Below are positions 17,301 to 27,160 of a DNA stretch of 64,000 nucleotides, piece by piece. This DNA is from Halogeometricum sp. S1BR25-6. Lineage in GTDB: Archaea; Halobacteriota; Halobacteria; Halobacteriales; Haloferacaceae. The stretch's first letter is position 1. The number at the start of each line of letters is the position of its first letter. The DNA lies in the NCBI RefSeq assembly GCF_031624495.1, contig NZ_JAMQOP010000002.1, positions 868,001 through 932,000 on the forward strand, given 5' to 3'. Made by a program: the position numbers and the translations under genes. The notes beneath the pieces were generated by a model, which was not told where the DNA came from, searched no databases, and saw only the letters and a list, made by a program, of their open reading frames with translations.

Positions 17301-18635
17301 CTACTCCCAGTCGGCCGGCCAGAGTCCCGCGGCGCGCATCCCCGTCTCGAAGTCGGCCGCGCGGAAGGCGTCGGCGAGTTCGTCGGCGTCGAGTCGCGGC
17401 AGCGCCGAAACGTCCCGCCCGGCCAGTTCCTCGACCAAGAGCGCCGCGAGCATCCCGTGCTCTCTGATGTTTCTGTCGTCTACTTTGTCGCGCGTGTCGG
17501 CGTGCGTGTGACCCCACCCGCGGCCGCGTTCGCCGCTATCGCTGTGGAGTTGGAGGGCGGGGACGCCGGCGCGGACGAACGGCCACTGGTCGCTGAACGG
17601 GTGGGGTTCGGACTCTACCTGAATCGGGTGGCGGGTCTCGTCGGCCACTGTCCGGGCGACGTCCGCCGTCGCCTCCGAAGTGTGCGTCATCGCCACTAAG
17701 TCTCGAAAGCGCCCCGCACCGTCGACGTTCACCACGGTCTTGATACGGTCGTGGTCGAGTTCCGCCGCGAGGTGTTCCGCGCCGGTCAGCCCCGTTTCCT
17801 CGCACCCGACGCCCGCAACGCGGACGCCGACCGGGAGGTCGAGGTCGGCGAGGATTCGCGCCGCGGTGACGACGGTGGCGATGCCGCACCCATTGTCGAG
17901 GGCGCCCTCGGCGATGTCGTGGGCGTCGTAGTGCGCCAAGAGGACGATTTCTTCGTCGGTGTCGGGACCGAGGCGGCCGACGACGTTTCGGCTCTCGCCG
18001 CCGCCCGTCTCCGCCTCGACGGTCAGTCGCGCCTCGGCACCATCCTCGGCGTAGTCGGTCAGCCACCCTCCGGACTCCTTGCTGACGCCGACGGCCGGGG
18101 CGGCCGCCTCCTCGTCGAACTGTAGCGACCCGGTCGGCGGGAGTTGCCCCGGGACGTGGTTGACGAAGACGAACGCCTCCGCCCCGCGCTCGACGGCGTA
18201 GCTGAACTTCTCCATGCGGTGGACGAACCGGCCGCCCGGCGGCGTCGTCGTGGAGGCGACGGCTATCTTTCCCGCCACGTCCCGGTCGTCCACCTCGTCC
18301 GGCGTGCCGTGCCCGACGTCGACGAGTTCGCCCGTCACGTCGCCCGGCGGCGAGTACGGGAGGGCGACCGTCTCGAACTCCCGACCCCCGTCTGCCAGCG
18401 CGAGCGTCGACGACCCGCGGGTCCACGCCCGCATCTCGAACGGTTCCTCGCGCACGTCGCGGACGCCGGCGTCGAGGAGGGCGTTCGCGACGAGTCCGGC
18501 CGCGCGGCGTTCGCCGCCGCTGCCGCCCATCCGGTTCCCCAGGCGAGTCAGATTCGTCAAGAACTCCCACGGTTCGTCGTCGGTCCACGCCCGTCCGAGG
18601 GCGGCGTCTCTCTCGGTGCCGTCGCGGCGGTCCAT
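17301..18635 (-). CDS. M28 family zinc aminopeptidase
   Basis: A 444-residue metallopeptidase with a co-catalytic zinc site. The ligands are visible in order: LLAHYDAHD, GALDNGCGIA, GVGCEETGLTGAEH with the catalytic Glu, VVNVDGAG, and a late His in HTHADTRDKVDDRNI. Residues about 115-215 form a PA-like inserted domain. No signal peptide, so it is probably cytoplasmic and involved in peptide turnover, like the M20 and M3 peptidases nearby. It is convergent with the HAD gene. Confidence 0.9.
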   Translation of the reverse strand: MDRRDGTERDAALGRAWTDDEPWEFLTNLTRLGNRMGGSGGERRAAGLVANALLDAGVRDVREEPFEMRAWTRGSSTLALADGGREFETVALPYSPPGDVTGELVDVGHGTPDEVDDRDVAGKIAVASTTTPPGGRFVHRMEKFSYAVERGAEAFVFVNHVPGQLPPTGSLQFDEEAAAPAVGVSKESGGWLTDYAEDGAEARLTVEAETGGGESRNVVGRLGPDTDEEIVLLAHYDAHDIAEGALDNGCGIATVVTAARILADLDLPVGVRVAGVGCEETGLTGAEHLAAELDHDRIKTVVNVDGAGRFRDLVAMTHTSEATADVARTVADETRHPIQVESEPHPFSDQWPFVRAGVPALQLHSDSGERGRGWGHTHADTRDKVDDRNIREHGMLAALLVEELAGRDVSALPRLDADELADAFRAADFETGMRAAGLWPADWE

Positions 18636-18748
18636 ACCACGCTGTCACCGGAGCGGCCGAAAGAGGTTGTGGAGACGGCCGGACGGGCCGGAGACGACCC
18701 CCGTCGACGACTCCGAGAACCACAGCTCATACGGGGAATGGCCCTAAA

Positions 18749-18756
18749 TTTTATCC
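18749..18756 (+). promoter_or_regulatory. TATA box of the DUF7563 gene
   Basis: TTTTATCC is centred about 28 bases before the ATG at 18781, predicting a leaderless or nearly leaderless mRNA. Confidence 0.6.
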
Positions 18757-18780
18757 ACAATTACCGCTAAAAACAGGTCG

Positions 18781-18936
18781 ATGCCGAAGTGTGATAACTG
18801 CGGTTCGTTCGTGACGACGGAGTACGTCCGCGTGTTCGCTCCCGAAGATATGAAGAATCCGCGGGTGTGCCCGAGTTGCGAGGACAAGGTCAGAGACGGT
18901 GGCGACGTGCGGGACGCCCGCGCGACCCGCCACTGA
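18781..18936 (+). CDS. Small zinc-ribbon protein, DUF7563-like
   Basis: A 51-residue protein starting MPKCDNCGSFVTTEYVRVF, with two CxxC pairs (CDNC near residue 4 and CPSC near residue 30) expected to bind one zinc. It ends in a basic stretch, RDARATRH. It closely resembles the haloarchaeal DUF7563 family as I remember it. Function is unknown; nucleic-acid or protein binding is typical of such ribbons. A TATA box at leaderless distance and a hairpin plus T-run after the stop support a real, monocistronic gene. Confidence 0.8.
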   Translation: MPKCDNCGSFVTTEYVRVFAPEDMKNPRVCPSCEDKVRDGGDVRDARATRH

Positions 18937-18955
18937 GCACTGTCCGGTATCGAAA

Positions 18956-18975
18956 CGACCGTTCGGTCGGCTTTT
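18956..18975 (+). terminator. Hairpin and T-run after the zinc-ribbon gene
   Basis: CGACCG-TT-CGGTCG forms a perfect 6-bp stem, followed by GGCTTTT, about 20 bases after the stop codon. Confidence 0.5.
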
Positions 18976-19206
18976 CGACGGCGGGCGCCGTGGTAGGCGT
19001 CCGTCAACCCCACTCTTTCGCCGCCGAGTGACTGCTCTCTCGGGGGCGAACGTCCCGCGACCCAAACCACTTAGGCGACACCCATACACCCTTCCCGGCT
19101 GTACGTGTAGGTACGGCACGGGCGTGACGGCGTTCGTGCCACGAGACGTCCGACGTTCGTCGGAACGTTGCGAGCCGGTCTCCCCGACTCGGTTCGCGGG
19201 TAGGCA

Positions 19207-19355
19207 CCCCGATCCCACCCCACCCTCAACCCCCCACCCCACCCCCCACCCCTTCCCTGAATCCCCGCCTGCACGCGGCCCGCGGCGCCGTCCCCCCCAC
19301 CTCGGCGCCCCGGTCGCCCGCGGTCCCTCCGTTCCCACCCCACCCCCACTCCCTT
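19207..19355. repeat. C-rich tracts, G-quadruplex potential on the minus strand
   Basis: Two clusters of C-runs (19207-19253 and about 19334-19355) such as CCCCCCACCCCACCCCCC lie in the 530-bp gap between the zinc-ribbon gene and pepF. The complementary strand could form G-quadruplexes. I see no RNA gene or small ORF in this gap beyond the hairpin near its start. Confidence 0.6.
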
Positions 19356-19466
19356 TCGCGCGACGCTACTCCTGGAGCCACGCGTTCGACCGCCGAGAGC
19401 GCGACGAACCGGCAGGCCCGCCGGTAATCGACAAAGCTTACCACGATACCGCCGCTCTCGGGAGGT

Positions 19467-21272
19467 ATGAGTTCGGTTCCCGAGCGGAGCGACATCGACG
19501 CCGAGTACAAGTGGGACTTAGAGAGCATCTACGCGAGCGACGAGGACTGGGAGGCGGCGTTCGAGGACGTGCAGGGTCGGATTCCGGACCTCGCCGACTA
19601 CGAGGGACGCGTGACCGAGAGCCCCGAGACGCTTCTGGAACTGCTCGAACTGGAGGAGGAACTGATGCGCGACGTCTCGAAGGTGGTGAGTTACAGCAGC
19701 CTTCGGAGCGCCGAGGACACGCGAAACCAGGAATATCAGGCGCTGCAGGCGAAAGCCGAGTCGCTGGCGTCGGAGGCGCGGTCGACGGCGAGTTTCGTCG
19801 AACCCGAGCTACAGGAACTGAGCGAGGAGGAACTGTCGGGGTTCCTCGAATCGGAACCGGAACTGCGGGAGTACGAGCACTACTTCGACGACGTGCTCCG
19901 GACGAAGCCGCACACCCGCTCGGCCGAAGTCGAGGAACTGCTGGCCGAGTTGGGCGAAGTGGCCAGCGCCCCGAGCGACATCTACGGGATGCTGTCGAAC
20001 GCGGACATGACGTTTCCGACGGTGGAGAACCCCGAGGGCGAGGACGTCGAGATATCGCAGGGGAACTTCACGAAACTGCTGAAACACCCCGACCGGGAGT
20101 TCCGCCGGACGGTCCACGAGGAGTTCTACGACGAGTGGGCCGACGTCCGCAACTCCGTCGGCACCGCGCTGAAAAACAGCGTGAAGAAGGACGTCAAGTA
20201 CGCGAACGCGCGCCGCTACGACACGGCGCGGGAAGCGGCTCTCGACGGCCCGAACGTCCCCGTCGAGGTGTACGACAACCTCGTGGGGACGGTCCGGGAC
20301 AACCTCGACTACCTCCATCGCCACGCCGAACTGAAGCGGCGGGCGCTCGGGGTCGACCAGTTGGAGGTGTGGGACCTCTACATGTCGCTGACGGGCGACG
20401 AGGGGCCGGAGGTCAGCTACGAGGAGGCCAAGGAGTACATCGTCGAGGCCGTCGCCCCCCTCGGAGAGGCGTACCAATCGCGGGTCGCGGAGGGCCTGGA
20501 GGACCGCTGGGTCGACGTCTACGAGAACCGGGGCAAGCGCTCGGGGGCGTTCTCCTCGGGCACCTACGACACCCAGCCGTTCATCATGATGAACTACCAG
20601 GACGACATCGCCTCGATGTATACTCTTGCGCACGAGTTGGGGCACTCGCTGCACTCCGAACTCGCCAAGGACGAACAGCCCTGGCAGTACGCCGACTACA
20701 CCATCTTCGTCGCGGAGGTGGCCTCGACAGTGAACGAGACGCTCCTCACCCACTACCTCCTGGAGAACGTCGAGGACGACGAGTTCCGCACGCACGTCCT
20801 CGACGAGTACCTCGAACGCTTCCGCTCGACGCTGTACCGCCAGACGATGTTCGCCGACTTCGAACACCAGATTCACTCGATTTCGGAGGAGGGCGGTGCG
20901 CTGACGCCCGACCGATTCGACGAACTGTACGGCGACCTGAAAGGGGAGTTCTACGCGAACGCGAACGTCGACGACAGAATCGCCCGCGAGTGGATGCGTA
21001 TCCCGCACTTCTATTATAATTATTATGTGTATCAGTACTCGACGGGCATCTCCGCCGCCGTCGCTATCGTCGAACGCATCCTGAACGGCGACGAGGAGGC
21101 CGCGGCCGACTACCGGAAGGCCCTGGCGCTCGGCGGGTCGAAGTATCCCATCGAGGTACTGGAGACGGCCGGCGTCGACATGGCCTCGCCCGAACCCATC
21201 GAGTCCGCGCTGTCGGTGTACGGCGACTACCTCGACGAGGCGGCCGACCTGCTGGACCTCGAAGACGAGTAG
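19467..21272 (+). CDS. pepF: Oligoendopeptidase F (M3 family)
   Basis: A 601-residue zinc oligopeptidase. The HExxH motif is in TLAHELGHSLHSELA near residue 390, with the third ligand Glu downstream in FVAEVASTVNETLL. The N-terminal helical domain (DIDAEYKWDLESIYASDEDWE) and the C-terminal FYYNYYVYQYSTGISAAVAI are characteristic of PepF/M3B. It hydrolyses short peptides in the cytoplasm. A CTTACC element about 30 bases upstream may be the TATA box, giving a short leader. Confidence 0.95.
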   Translation: MSSVPERSDIDAEYKWDLESIYASDEDWEAAFEDVQGRIPDLADYEGRVTESPETLLELLELEEELMRDVSKVVSYSSLRSAEDTRNQEYQALQAKAESLASEARSTASFVEPELQELSEEELSGFLESEPELREYEHYFDDVLRTKPHTRSAEVEELLAELGEVASAPSDIYGMLSNADMTFPTVENPEGEDVEISQGNFTKLLKHPDREFRRTVHEEFYDEWADVRNSVGTALKNSVKKDVKYANARRYDTAREAALDGPNVPVEVYDNLVGTVRDNLDYLHRHAELKRRALGVDQLEVWDLYMSLTGDEGPEVSYEEAKEYIVEAVAPLGEAYQSRVAEGLEDRWVDVYENRGKRSGAFSSGTYDTQPFIMMNYQDDIASMYTLAHELGHSLHSELAKDEQPWQYADYTIFVAEVASTVNETLLTHYLLENVEDDEFRTHVLDEYLERFRSTLYRQTMFADFEHQIHSISEEGGALTPDRFDELYGDLKGEFYANANVDDRIAREWMRIPHFYYNYYVYQYSTGISAAVAIVERILNGDEEAAADYRKALALGGSKYPIEVLETAGVDMASPEPIESALSVYGDYLDEAADLLDLEDE

Positions 21273-21294
21273 GAGAGACGGAGGCCGGGACCGC

Positions 21295-22392
21295 TCACCG
21301 CTTGCCGCGCGCCGTGGAGAACCGCCCCGACTTCCCCATGTCCGACCGCGAGGAGGGAACCGTCGAGAGGCGGCCGCGGGACCCGGACGTCGACCGCGTC
21401 CGGTCGTCGTCCGCGCGTTCTTTTTCCGCGTCGTCTTCGGCTTCTTCGACCGCGTCCGCCTCGGCGGCCTCCTCGTCGACGTCGGCCGCCTCCGCATCGG
21501 CGTCCGCGTCCGCTTCGGCCGCCGCCTCGTCGTCGCCGACGAGTTGCCGCAGGCGGTCGACGTGGTCCTCCAGTTCGAAGAGTTCGTCGTCTCCGTCGGC
21601 GTCGGGTTCGCCGTCGGTATCGGAGTCAGAGTCGGGGTCGGGGTCGGAATCGGCATCCGAATCATCGCCGTCGTCGTTCACCGCCTCCGCGGCGGCGTCG
21701 ACGACGGTTTCGGCGGCACCCTTCTCCGCGTCCTCGCTCTCGCCGCCGTCGTCGGCTGACTCCTCGTCCTCGTCGCCGGCCATCGCGTCCGCGGCCGCGC
21801 CGACGACGGCTTCGACGGCGTCCTCCGCCGCGCTGTCGTCTTCGGCGTTCGGGTCTTCGTCTTCGGCATCCGTCGCGTCGGCGGCCTCGGAGTCGGGCGT
21901 CTGGCCGTCCGCGTCCGATTCCGTCGATTCGTCGCCGCCGCTCGCCTCGTCGCCGCCGAGGATGTGCCCGAGTCGGTCGATGTACTCTTCGAGGGCGACG
22001 CCGCCGTCGTCGGCCGTCTGCGCGTCGCCGACGACGCGGTCCACGCGCACCGCTCGCTCCTCGGCAGACAAGTCGGACCACGACTCGCCGAGGTCGGCGA
22101 GTTGGAGCAGCGTCCGGAGTTCGACGATGGCGTCCGGGTCGGCGTCGCGGATGACCGCCGGGAGGTCGACCGGCGAGACGTCGTCGGGGGCGTCCTCGAA
22201 TCCGGTGACGGCCAGCAGTTCGGAGAGGGACGCTTCGGAGAGGGCGTCGGCGAGTCGCTCGGCCGGGTCGCGAAGCGTCTCCGCTCGCTCCCCGTCGAGT
22301 TCGTCGTCGCCCTCGGCGTGTACCTCCTCGGCCGTCGTCGCTGCGTCCTCGAACGCGACGGCGAGTTCGGAATCTGACTCTGAGTCGGTCAT
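21295..22392 (-). CDS. Acidic operon protein D: unknown, with basic RS-like tail
   Basis: A 365-residue protein, last gene of the four-gene acidic operon. Residues 35-145 look folded and helical (AERLADALSEASLSELLAV, DPDAIVELRTLLQLADLG, EEYIDRLGHILG). Residues about 150-285 are Asp/Glu/Ala low complexity. A second short helix (ELEDHVDRLRQLVG) follows. The last 30 residues abruptly become basic, with two related motifs, GRLSTV and GRFSTARGKR. Charge reversal at the C-terminus of so acidic a protein is unusual and could bind nucleic acid or partner proteins. It is convergent with pepF. The start is 15 bases after the upstream stop. No known family recognised. Confidence 0.8.
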   Translation of the reverse strand: MTDSESDSELAVAFEDAATTAEEVHAEGDDELDGERAETLRDPAERLADALSEASLSELLAVTGFEDAPDDVSPVDLPAVIRDADPDAIVELRTLLQLADLGESWSDLSAEERAVRVDRVVGDAQTADDGGVALEEYIDRLGHILGGDEASGGDESTESDADGQTPDSEAADATDAEDEDPNAEDDSAAEDAVEAVVGAAADAMAGDEDEESADDGGESEDAEKGAAETVVDAAAEAVNDDGDDSDADSDPDPDSDSDTDGEPDADGDDELFELEDHVDRLRQLVGDDEAAAEADADADAEAADVDEEAAEADAVEEAEDDAEKERADDDRTRSTSGSRGRLSTVPSSRSDMGKSGRFSTARGKR

Positions 22393-22407
22393 GCTCTCTC
22401 CTCGTCG

Positions 22408-23172
22408 CTACGACGATTCGTCGTCGTCGCTCTCGTCGCTTTCGGTCGACTCCTCGGTCTCCTCGCCGTCGTCAGCCTCCTCCGCGTCCGAGTCGGCGTC
22501 GCCGTCGGCCTCCCCCTCGGAGGCGTCGGCATCCTCGTCGAAGTTGTCGACGATGTCGTCGATCATCTCGTCCCGCGAGAGGTTCGCCTTCACGCCGGAT
22601 TCCTTGGCGATGGACTGTATCTTCGAGTACTCCATCATCTCCAGCAGTTCGCGGTACGTCTCCTTGCGGAGTTCGTCCATGTCGCCGGCGGCGAGTTTCT
22701 CGGCCGCGTTCTCGGCTTCCTCCGCGGCGGCGTCGGCGGCTTCTTCGGCCGTGTCCCCCGCGCTCTCGGCGGCGTCCTCGGCCTGCTCCGCCGCGTCGCC
22801 GGCGGCGTCCGCCGCCGTCTCGCCGCGCGCTTCGAGGGAATCGACGAACCCGCGGAGCGCGTCCCCGATGGGCTCTTTGAACTCGGGCTTTTTGAGCGTC
22901 CGCCCGACGGCGAGGAGGAGCGACCGGCCGAAGCGGGCCGACAACGAGGGGTCGTCGTCGCTCCAGAACGCCAGCTTCGAGAGCACCCAGTTCACGACGC
23001 CGCGACCGAGGAGGCGACCGACCGTCTCCCCGAGCGTCTCGCCGATGGACCGGCCGAGCGACTCGCCGTCCAGGTCCTCGGTCACGTCGCCGCCGGTGAG
23101 CGCCGACCCGACGTCTACCTCGTCGACCACGTCTCTTGCCACGTCGTTAGCGAGGTTGGAGGCGTCCGTCAC
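22408..23172 (-). CDS. Acidic operon protein C: glycine-zipper, Ala-rich helix and Rho_N/SAP-like module
   Basis: A 254-residue protein of unknown function. Residues 39-60 hold a glycine-zipper-like segment (LGRSIGETLGETVGRLLGRG). Residues 61-112 are helical and moderately hydrophobic. Residues 112-162 are an Ala/Glu/Asp helix likely to form a coiled coil. Residues 164-212 (DELRKETYRELLEMM, IQSIAKESGV, NLSRDEMIDDIV) resemble a Rho N-terminal or SAP/HeH-type helical module. The tail is acidic. Its start codon overlaps the stop of the upstream gene by four bases (ATGA), implying translational coupling. It shares the GETxG...GRxxG module with protein B. Confidence 0.82.
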   Translation of the reverse strand: MTDASNLANDVARDVVDEVDVGSALTGGDVTEDLDGESLGRSIGETLGETVGRLLGRGVVNWVLSKLAFWSDDDPSLSARFGRSLLLAVGRTLKKPEFKEPIGDALRGFVDSLEARGETAADAAGDAAEQAEDAAESAGDTAEEAADAAAEEAENAAEKLAAGDMDELRKETYRELLEMMEYSKIQSIAKESGVKANLSRDEMIDDIVDNFDEDADASEGEADGDADSDAEEADDGEETEESTESDESDDDESS

Positions 23173-23527
23173 GACTCTTCACTCTCCTCGTCGCTGTTAG
23201 CCCCGCTCTCGCTCTCCACTGCGTCTTCGCTCCCGTCCGACTCGTCGCCATTGGTTTCGGCTTCGGATTCGGTGTCGGCGTCCGTCTCGTCGTCCGCCGA
23301 CTCGGGGTCGGACTCGGATTCCGAGGACTCACCCGACAGCGCCGCGTCGAGTACGCTCGCGCCGACGACGCCGCCCAACCACGCGCCGAGGTGACGGCCG
23401 AGGAACGCGCCGATGGTCTCGCCGACCGGCGCGTCCTCGTCTTCGAACTCCTCGGCCAGCGGCGTGTCCGCGAACACCTCCGCGAAGTCGACGTTGTCGA
23501 AGGCGTTACGAAGGGTCGACTCCTCGC

Positions 23528-23531
<4 letters not shown>
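23169..23531 (-). CDS. Acidic operon protein B: glycine-zipper protein with acidic tail
   Basis: A 120-residue protein. Residues 1-33 form an acidic amphipathic start. Residues 36-64 hold GETIGAFLGRHLGAWLGG and VVGASVLDAAL, a glycine-zipper-like hydrophobic segment long enough to span or lie on a membrane. Residues 66-120 are almost entirely Ser, Glu and Asp. Both ends overlap neighbouring genes by four bases. No family recognised. I infer a small membrane-associated or self-assembling component. Confidence 0.8.
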
Positions 23532-24337
<806 letters not shown>

Positions 24338-24551
24338 GTACTCGAATAACTTCTCTCGGCCCGCACAAATCCATTGTGGCAGATACCCTCCGAGAGTTAC
24401 GAATTTGCGTGCTTCAGGCTTCGTATGACAGCGAGACCGAGATAATTTTTGGAGAGGAAGTGTGCGAATAGTAAGGACGGAAACCGAGCGTGAGAGTCAG
24501 ACGCTCGCTCCGCAGGACGACACCGCTCGCTGACGCTCGCGGGTCTTAGAA

Positions 24552-24625
<74 letters not shown>

Positions 24626-24749
24626 TCAAACGCTCCTAACTGGCGGGCGGTGATAAGCGTTTACAAATACGTGGAAAACGGGCGACTTCACGGCGAACCG
24701 GTCTCCGTCGCGTAGGCTCTTGTACCGTGACATCGTGGGTCGAACCACC

Positions 24750-26045
24750 ATGGATGAACATCCCGCCGACACCCCGATGGGGGCATTCGTCGGCCGACTG
24801 CTCCGCTTTCAGACCACCGACGGCGCGGAGGCCGAAGCGCAGACGTGGCTCCGCGAGAAGTTCGAGGAGTTCGACTTCGACGTCTACGAGTGGACCGCCG
24901 ACGCGGAGACGCTCGCCTCGCACTCGTCGTTCCCGGACGACCCCGACGAGATAGACGTGAGCGACCGACCGAGCGTGGCCGGCGTCGCGGAGTTCGGCGA
25001 CCCCGACGCGGGGCCGACGCTGGTGCTGAACGGGCACACCGACGTGGTTCCCGCGGACACGGAGAACTGGTCGTCGGACCCCTACGAACCGGTCTGGACC
25101 GACGGGGAGCACGGCGTCGAACTCACCGCCCGCGGCGCGGCGGACATGAAATCCGGTTTGGGCGCCTGCGTCTTCGCGGCGCGCGACCTGCTCGAACGCG
25201 CCGAGAGCGGCGAGTTGGCGGGCGTGAACGGGCGCGTCGTCGTGGAAGCCGTCGTCGGGGAGGAGGAGGGCGGTATCGGGGCGGCCGCGGGGGCGCTGGA
25301 TAACCCCTACCCGTTCGACCGCGACGCGGCCATCGTCGCCGAACCGACGGAACTGCGCTGCGTCACGGCGACAGAGGGGACCGTGATGAAGCGCCTGCGA
25401 ATTCGCGGGCGGGCGGCCCACGCGGCGACGCGGTGGAAGGGCGAGGACGTGCTTCCGCACTTCGAGCGCATCCGGCAGGCGTTCTTCGAGTTGGAGTCCG
25501 AACGCGGCGAGTCGGTGTCGCATCCGCTGTACGACGATTACCCCATCCCGTGGCCCGTCGTCGTCGGCATCGTGCGCGCGGGGTCGTGGTCGTCGTCGGT
25601 GGCCGGGACGCTCACCGCCGAGTGGCGCTTCGGCGTCGCGCCCGGCGAAACGGTCGACGAGGTGGAGGCGCAGTACGAGGAGCGGTTGGCCGACGTCGTC
25701 GCCGACAGCGAGTGGCTCTCGGAGCACCCGCCGTCGTTCGAGCGGTTCACCATCCAGTTCGAACCGGCCGAGATAGACGCCGGCGAACCGGTCGTCGAGT
25801 CGCTCCGCGCGGCGATGACCGATACGGGGCACGCCGACACCGACCCGACGGGGGCGACGTACGGCGCGGACTCCCGGCACTACGTGGCCGCGGGGATTCC
25901 GACCGTCGTCTACGGGCCGGGTACGGTCGAACAGGCGCACTTCCCCGACGAGACGATTCCGTGGGGGGAGGTGGAGACGGCGAGGAAGACGTTCGTCGAG
26001 GCCGCGGCGCGGTATCTTCGCACCGTCGGTCGTACGGGCGAGTAG
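24750..26045 (+). CDS. M20 family peptidase / deacylase (ArgE-DapE-ACY1 type)
   Basis: A 431-residue two-domain metallohydrolase. The metal ligands are visible in LVLNGHTDVVPAD, ARGAADMKSGLGAC, VVGEEEGGIG with the catalytic Glu, and a C-terminal His region (YGPGTVEQAHFPDE). The dimerisation domain lies at about residues 205-320 (MKRLRIRGRAAHAATRW). It removes acyl or amino-acid groups from an amide substrate, which cannot be specified. The ATG at 24750 was preferred over a TTG 30 bases upstream. Confidence 0.9.
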   Translation: MDEHPADTPMGAFVGRLLRFQTTDGAEAEAQTWLREKFEEFDFDVYEWTADAETLASHSSFPDDPDEIDVSDRPSVAGVAEFGDPDAGPTLVLNGHTDVVPADTENWSSDPYEPVWTDGEHGVELTARGAADMKSGLGACVFAARDLLERAESGELAGVNGRVVVEAVVGEEEGGIGAAAGALDNPYPFDRDAAIVAEPTELRCVTATEGTVMKRLRIRGRAAHAATRWKGEDVLPHFERIRQAFFELESERGESVSHPLYDDYPIPWPVVVGIVRAGSWSSSVAGTLTAEWRFGVAPGETVDEVEAQYEERLADVVADSEWLSEHPPSFERFTIQFEPAEIDAGEPVVESLRAAMTDTGHADTDPTGATYGADSRHYVAAGIPTVVYGPGTVEQAHFPDETIPWGEVETARKTFVEAAARYLRTVGRTGE

Positions 26046-26125
26046 TCTGCTGTCGGAGCCTTCGTTTCGCCAGCGCGAGCACCGATGCCCGTCGTACCTC
26101 CGTCGGTGGATTACGGCCGACGGTA

Positions 26126-26863
26126 TCAGTCGAAGTAGCTGTCGAGGGCGTCGTCGACGATGTCGCCCGGCGGCCGGTTTTCGAGGGAGGCCCGGCGCCG
26201 GAGTTCGCGGTACTGGTCGGGCGAGAGGCGGAGTTCGACGCGGCCGAAGCGCACGCCGCGTTCGGCCAACGCCTCCCCGACCGGGCGGCCGTCGTTCACC
26301 TCGCTGGCGACGCGGCGGACCTCTCTGACGGTGAGGTCGCCGTCGAGGACGGCCCAGGCGAGGTCGAAGCGGTCGGGGCCGGCGACGCGAGCGATGTGCT
26401 TCGCGGCCGTCGGCGCGATGCGCCCGCGGGCGACGTACCTGCGGACGGCCTGCGGCAGGTCGTGGACGCGCGCCCACTTGCGGATGAACGCGACGGAGAC
26501 GTCGCCGCCGGCGCGTTCGGCGGCCGCCTTGTACGACCCGACGCCGCGGACGAGGGCCGCGCAGGCCGCCGCGCCGCGGAGCATGTATACGTTGTCCTCG
26601 TCGCCGACGGTGTTCTCGGAGAAGGCGCGGACCGTGTCGGCGGCCTCCGCGACGCTGTCGGGGTCCTCGGGGTCGAAGCCGACGGCCTCGTCCGCGCGGT
26701 CACCCGTGACCGCGGGGTCCGCACGGACGACGGGGCGACCGACCGGTTCCTCGCGGTCCGCCGGGAGCGGTCGTCGCCCTCCGTCGGTCGCGGGCGAGTC
26801 GCTCGTCGCTCGGCCGTCCTCGGCAGGGCCGTCGTCGCCGACCGGACGCTCGTCGTCCGTCAT
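26126..26863 (-). CDS. DUF7119-like haloarchaeal protein
   Basis: A 245-residue protein. Residues 1-75 are a disordered, charged linker. The rest is helical and regulator-like: VRGVGSYKAAAERAGGDVSV and IRKWARVHDLPQAVRRYVAR resemble helix-turn-helix units, and IAPTAAKHIARV with the downstream helices is reminiscent of ParB-type DNA-binding regions. The C-terminus (LRLSPDQYRELRRRASLENRP, DIVDDALDSYF) looks like a ribbon-helix-helix unit. From memory it belongs to haloarchaeal DUF7119. A DNA-binding role is inferred, not shown. Confidence 0.75.
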   Translation of the reverse strand: MTDDERPVGDDGPAEDGRATSDSPATDGGRRPLPADREEPVGRPVVRADPAVTGDRADEAVGFDPEDPDSVAEAADTVRAFSENTVGDEDNVYMLRGAAACAALVRGVGSYKAAAERAGGDVSVAFIRKWARVHDLPQAVRRYVARGRIAPTAAKHIARVAGPDRFDLAWAVLDGDLTVREVRRVASEVNDGRPVGEALAERGVRFGRVELRLSPDQYRELRRRASLENRPPGDIVDDALDSYFD

Positions 26864-26989
26864 TCGTTGCTTCGACTAACGGTCCAGCCGACAAAAGCGT
26901 CTCCCTGCCCGGCAACGTCTGCGGCCGGCGACGGGAGGGTCCGGGGAGGCGCCGCGGCCCGCGTGACGGACGGAGCGTCCGTCACCGGG

Positions 26990-27160
26990 TCACTCGTCGC
27001 GGCCCTCGGAGAGGTGCTCCCAGATTTCGGTGCAGCCGGCGCCGTCGTCGAGCGACTGCAGGTGCTCGTAATCGTCGTCGGTCTCCTCGTCCCCGTCGGA
27101 CGACTCGGGCAGTTCCTCGTCGGGCGTCGGTTCGGTGTCGGATTCGAGGTCAGGACTCAT
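26990..27160 (-). CDS. Small acidic protein, 56 residues
   Basis: A small acidic ORF, beginning MSPDLESDTEPTPDEELPES and ending CTEIWEHLSEGRDE. The C-terminal GCTEIWEHLSE block looks conserved among haloarchaeal small proteins as far as I recall, and has a single Cys. The start overlaps the stop of an upstream 32-codon ORF by ATGA, so translation is probably coupled. Function unknown. Confidence 0.6.
   Translation of the reverse strand: MSPDLESDTEPTPDEELPESSDGDEETDDDYEHLQSLDDGAGCTEIWEHLSEGRDE

Noticed and set aside
19809-21665. Open frame of about 600 codons antisense to pepF
   Set aside because: Antisense shadow of pepF. The start has Pro/Thr repeats and the rest mirrors the pepF reading frame.
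21302-23200. Long Ser/Ala-rich plus-strand frame over the acidic operon
   Set aside because: It is the complement of Glu/Asp-rich coding. The minus-strand genes have overlapping starts and stops and structured modules, which the shadow does not.
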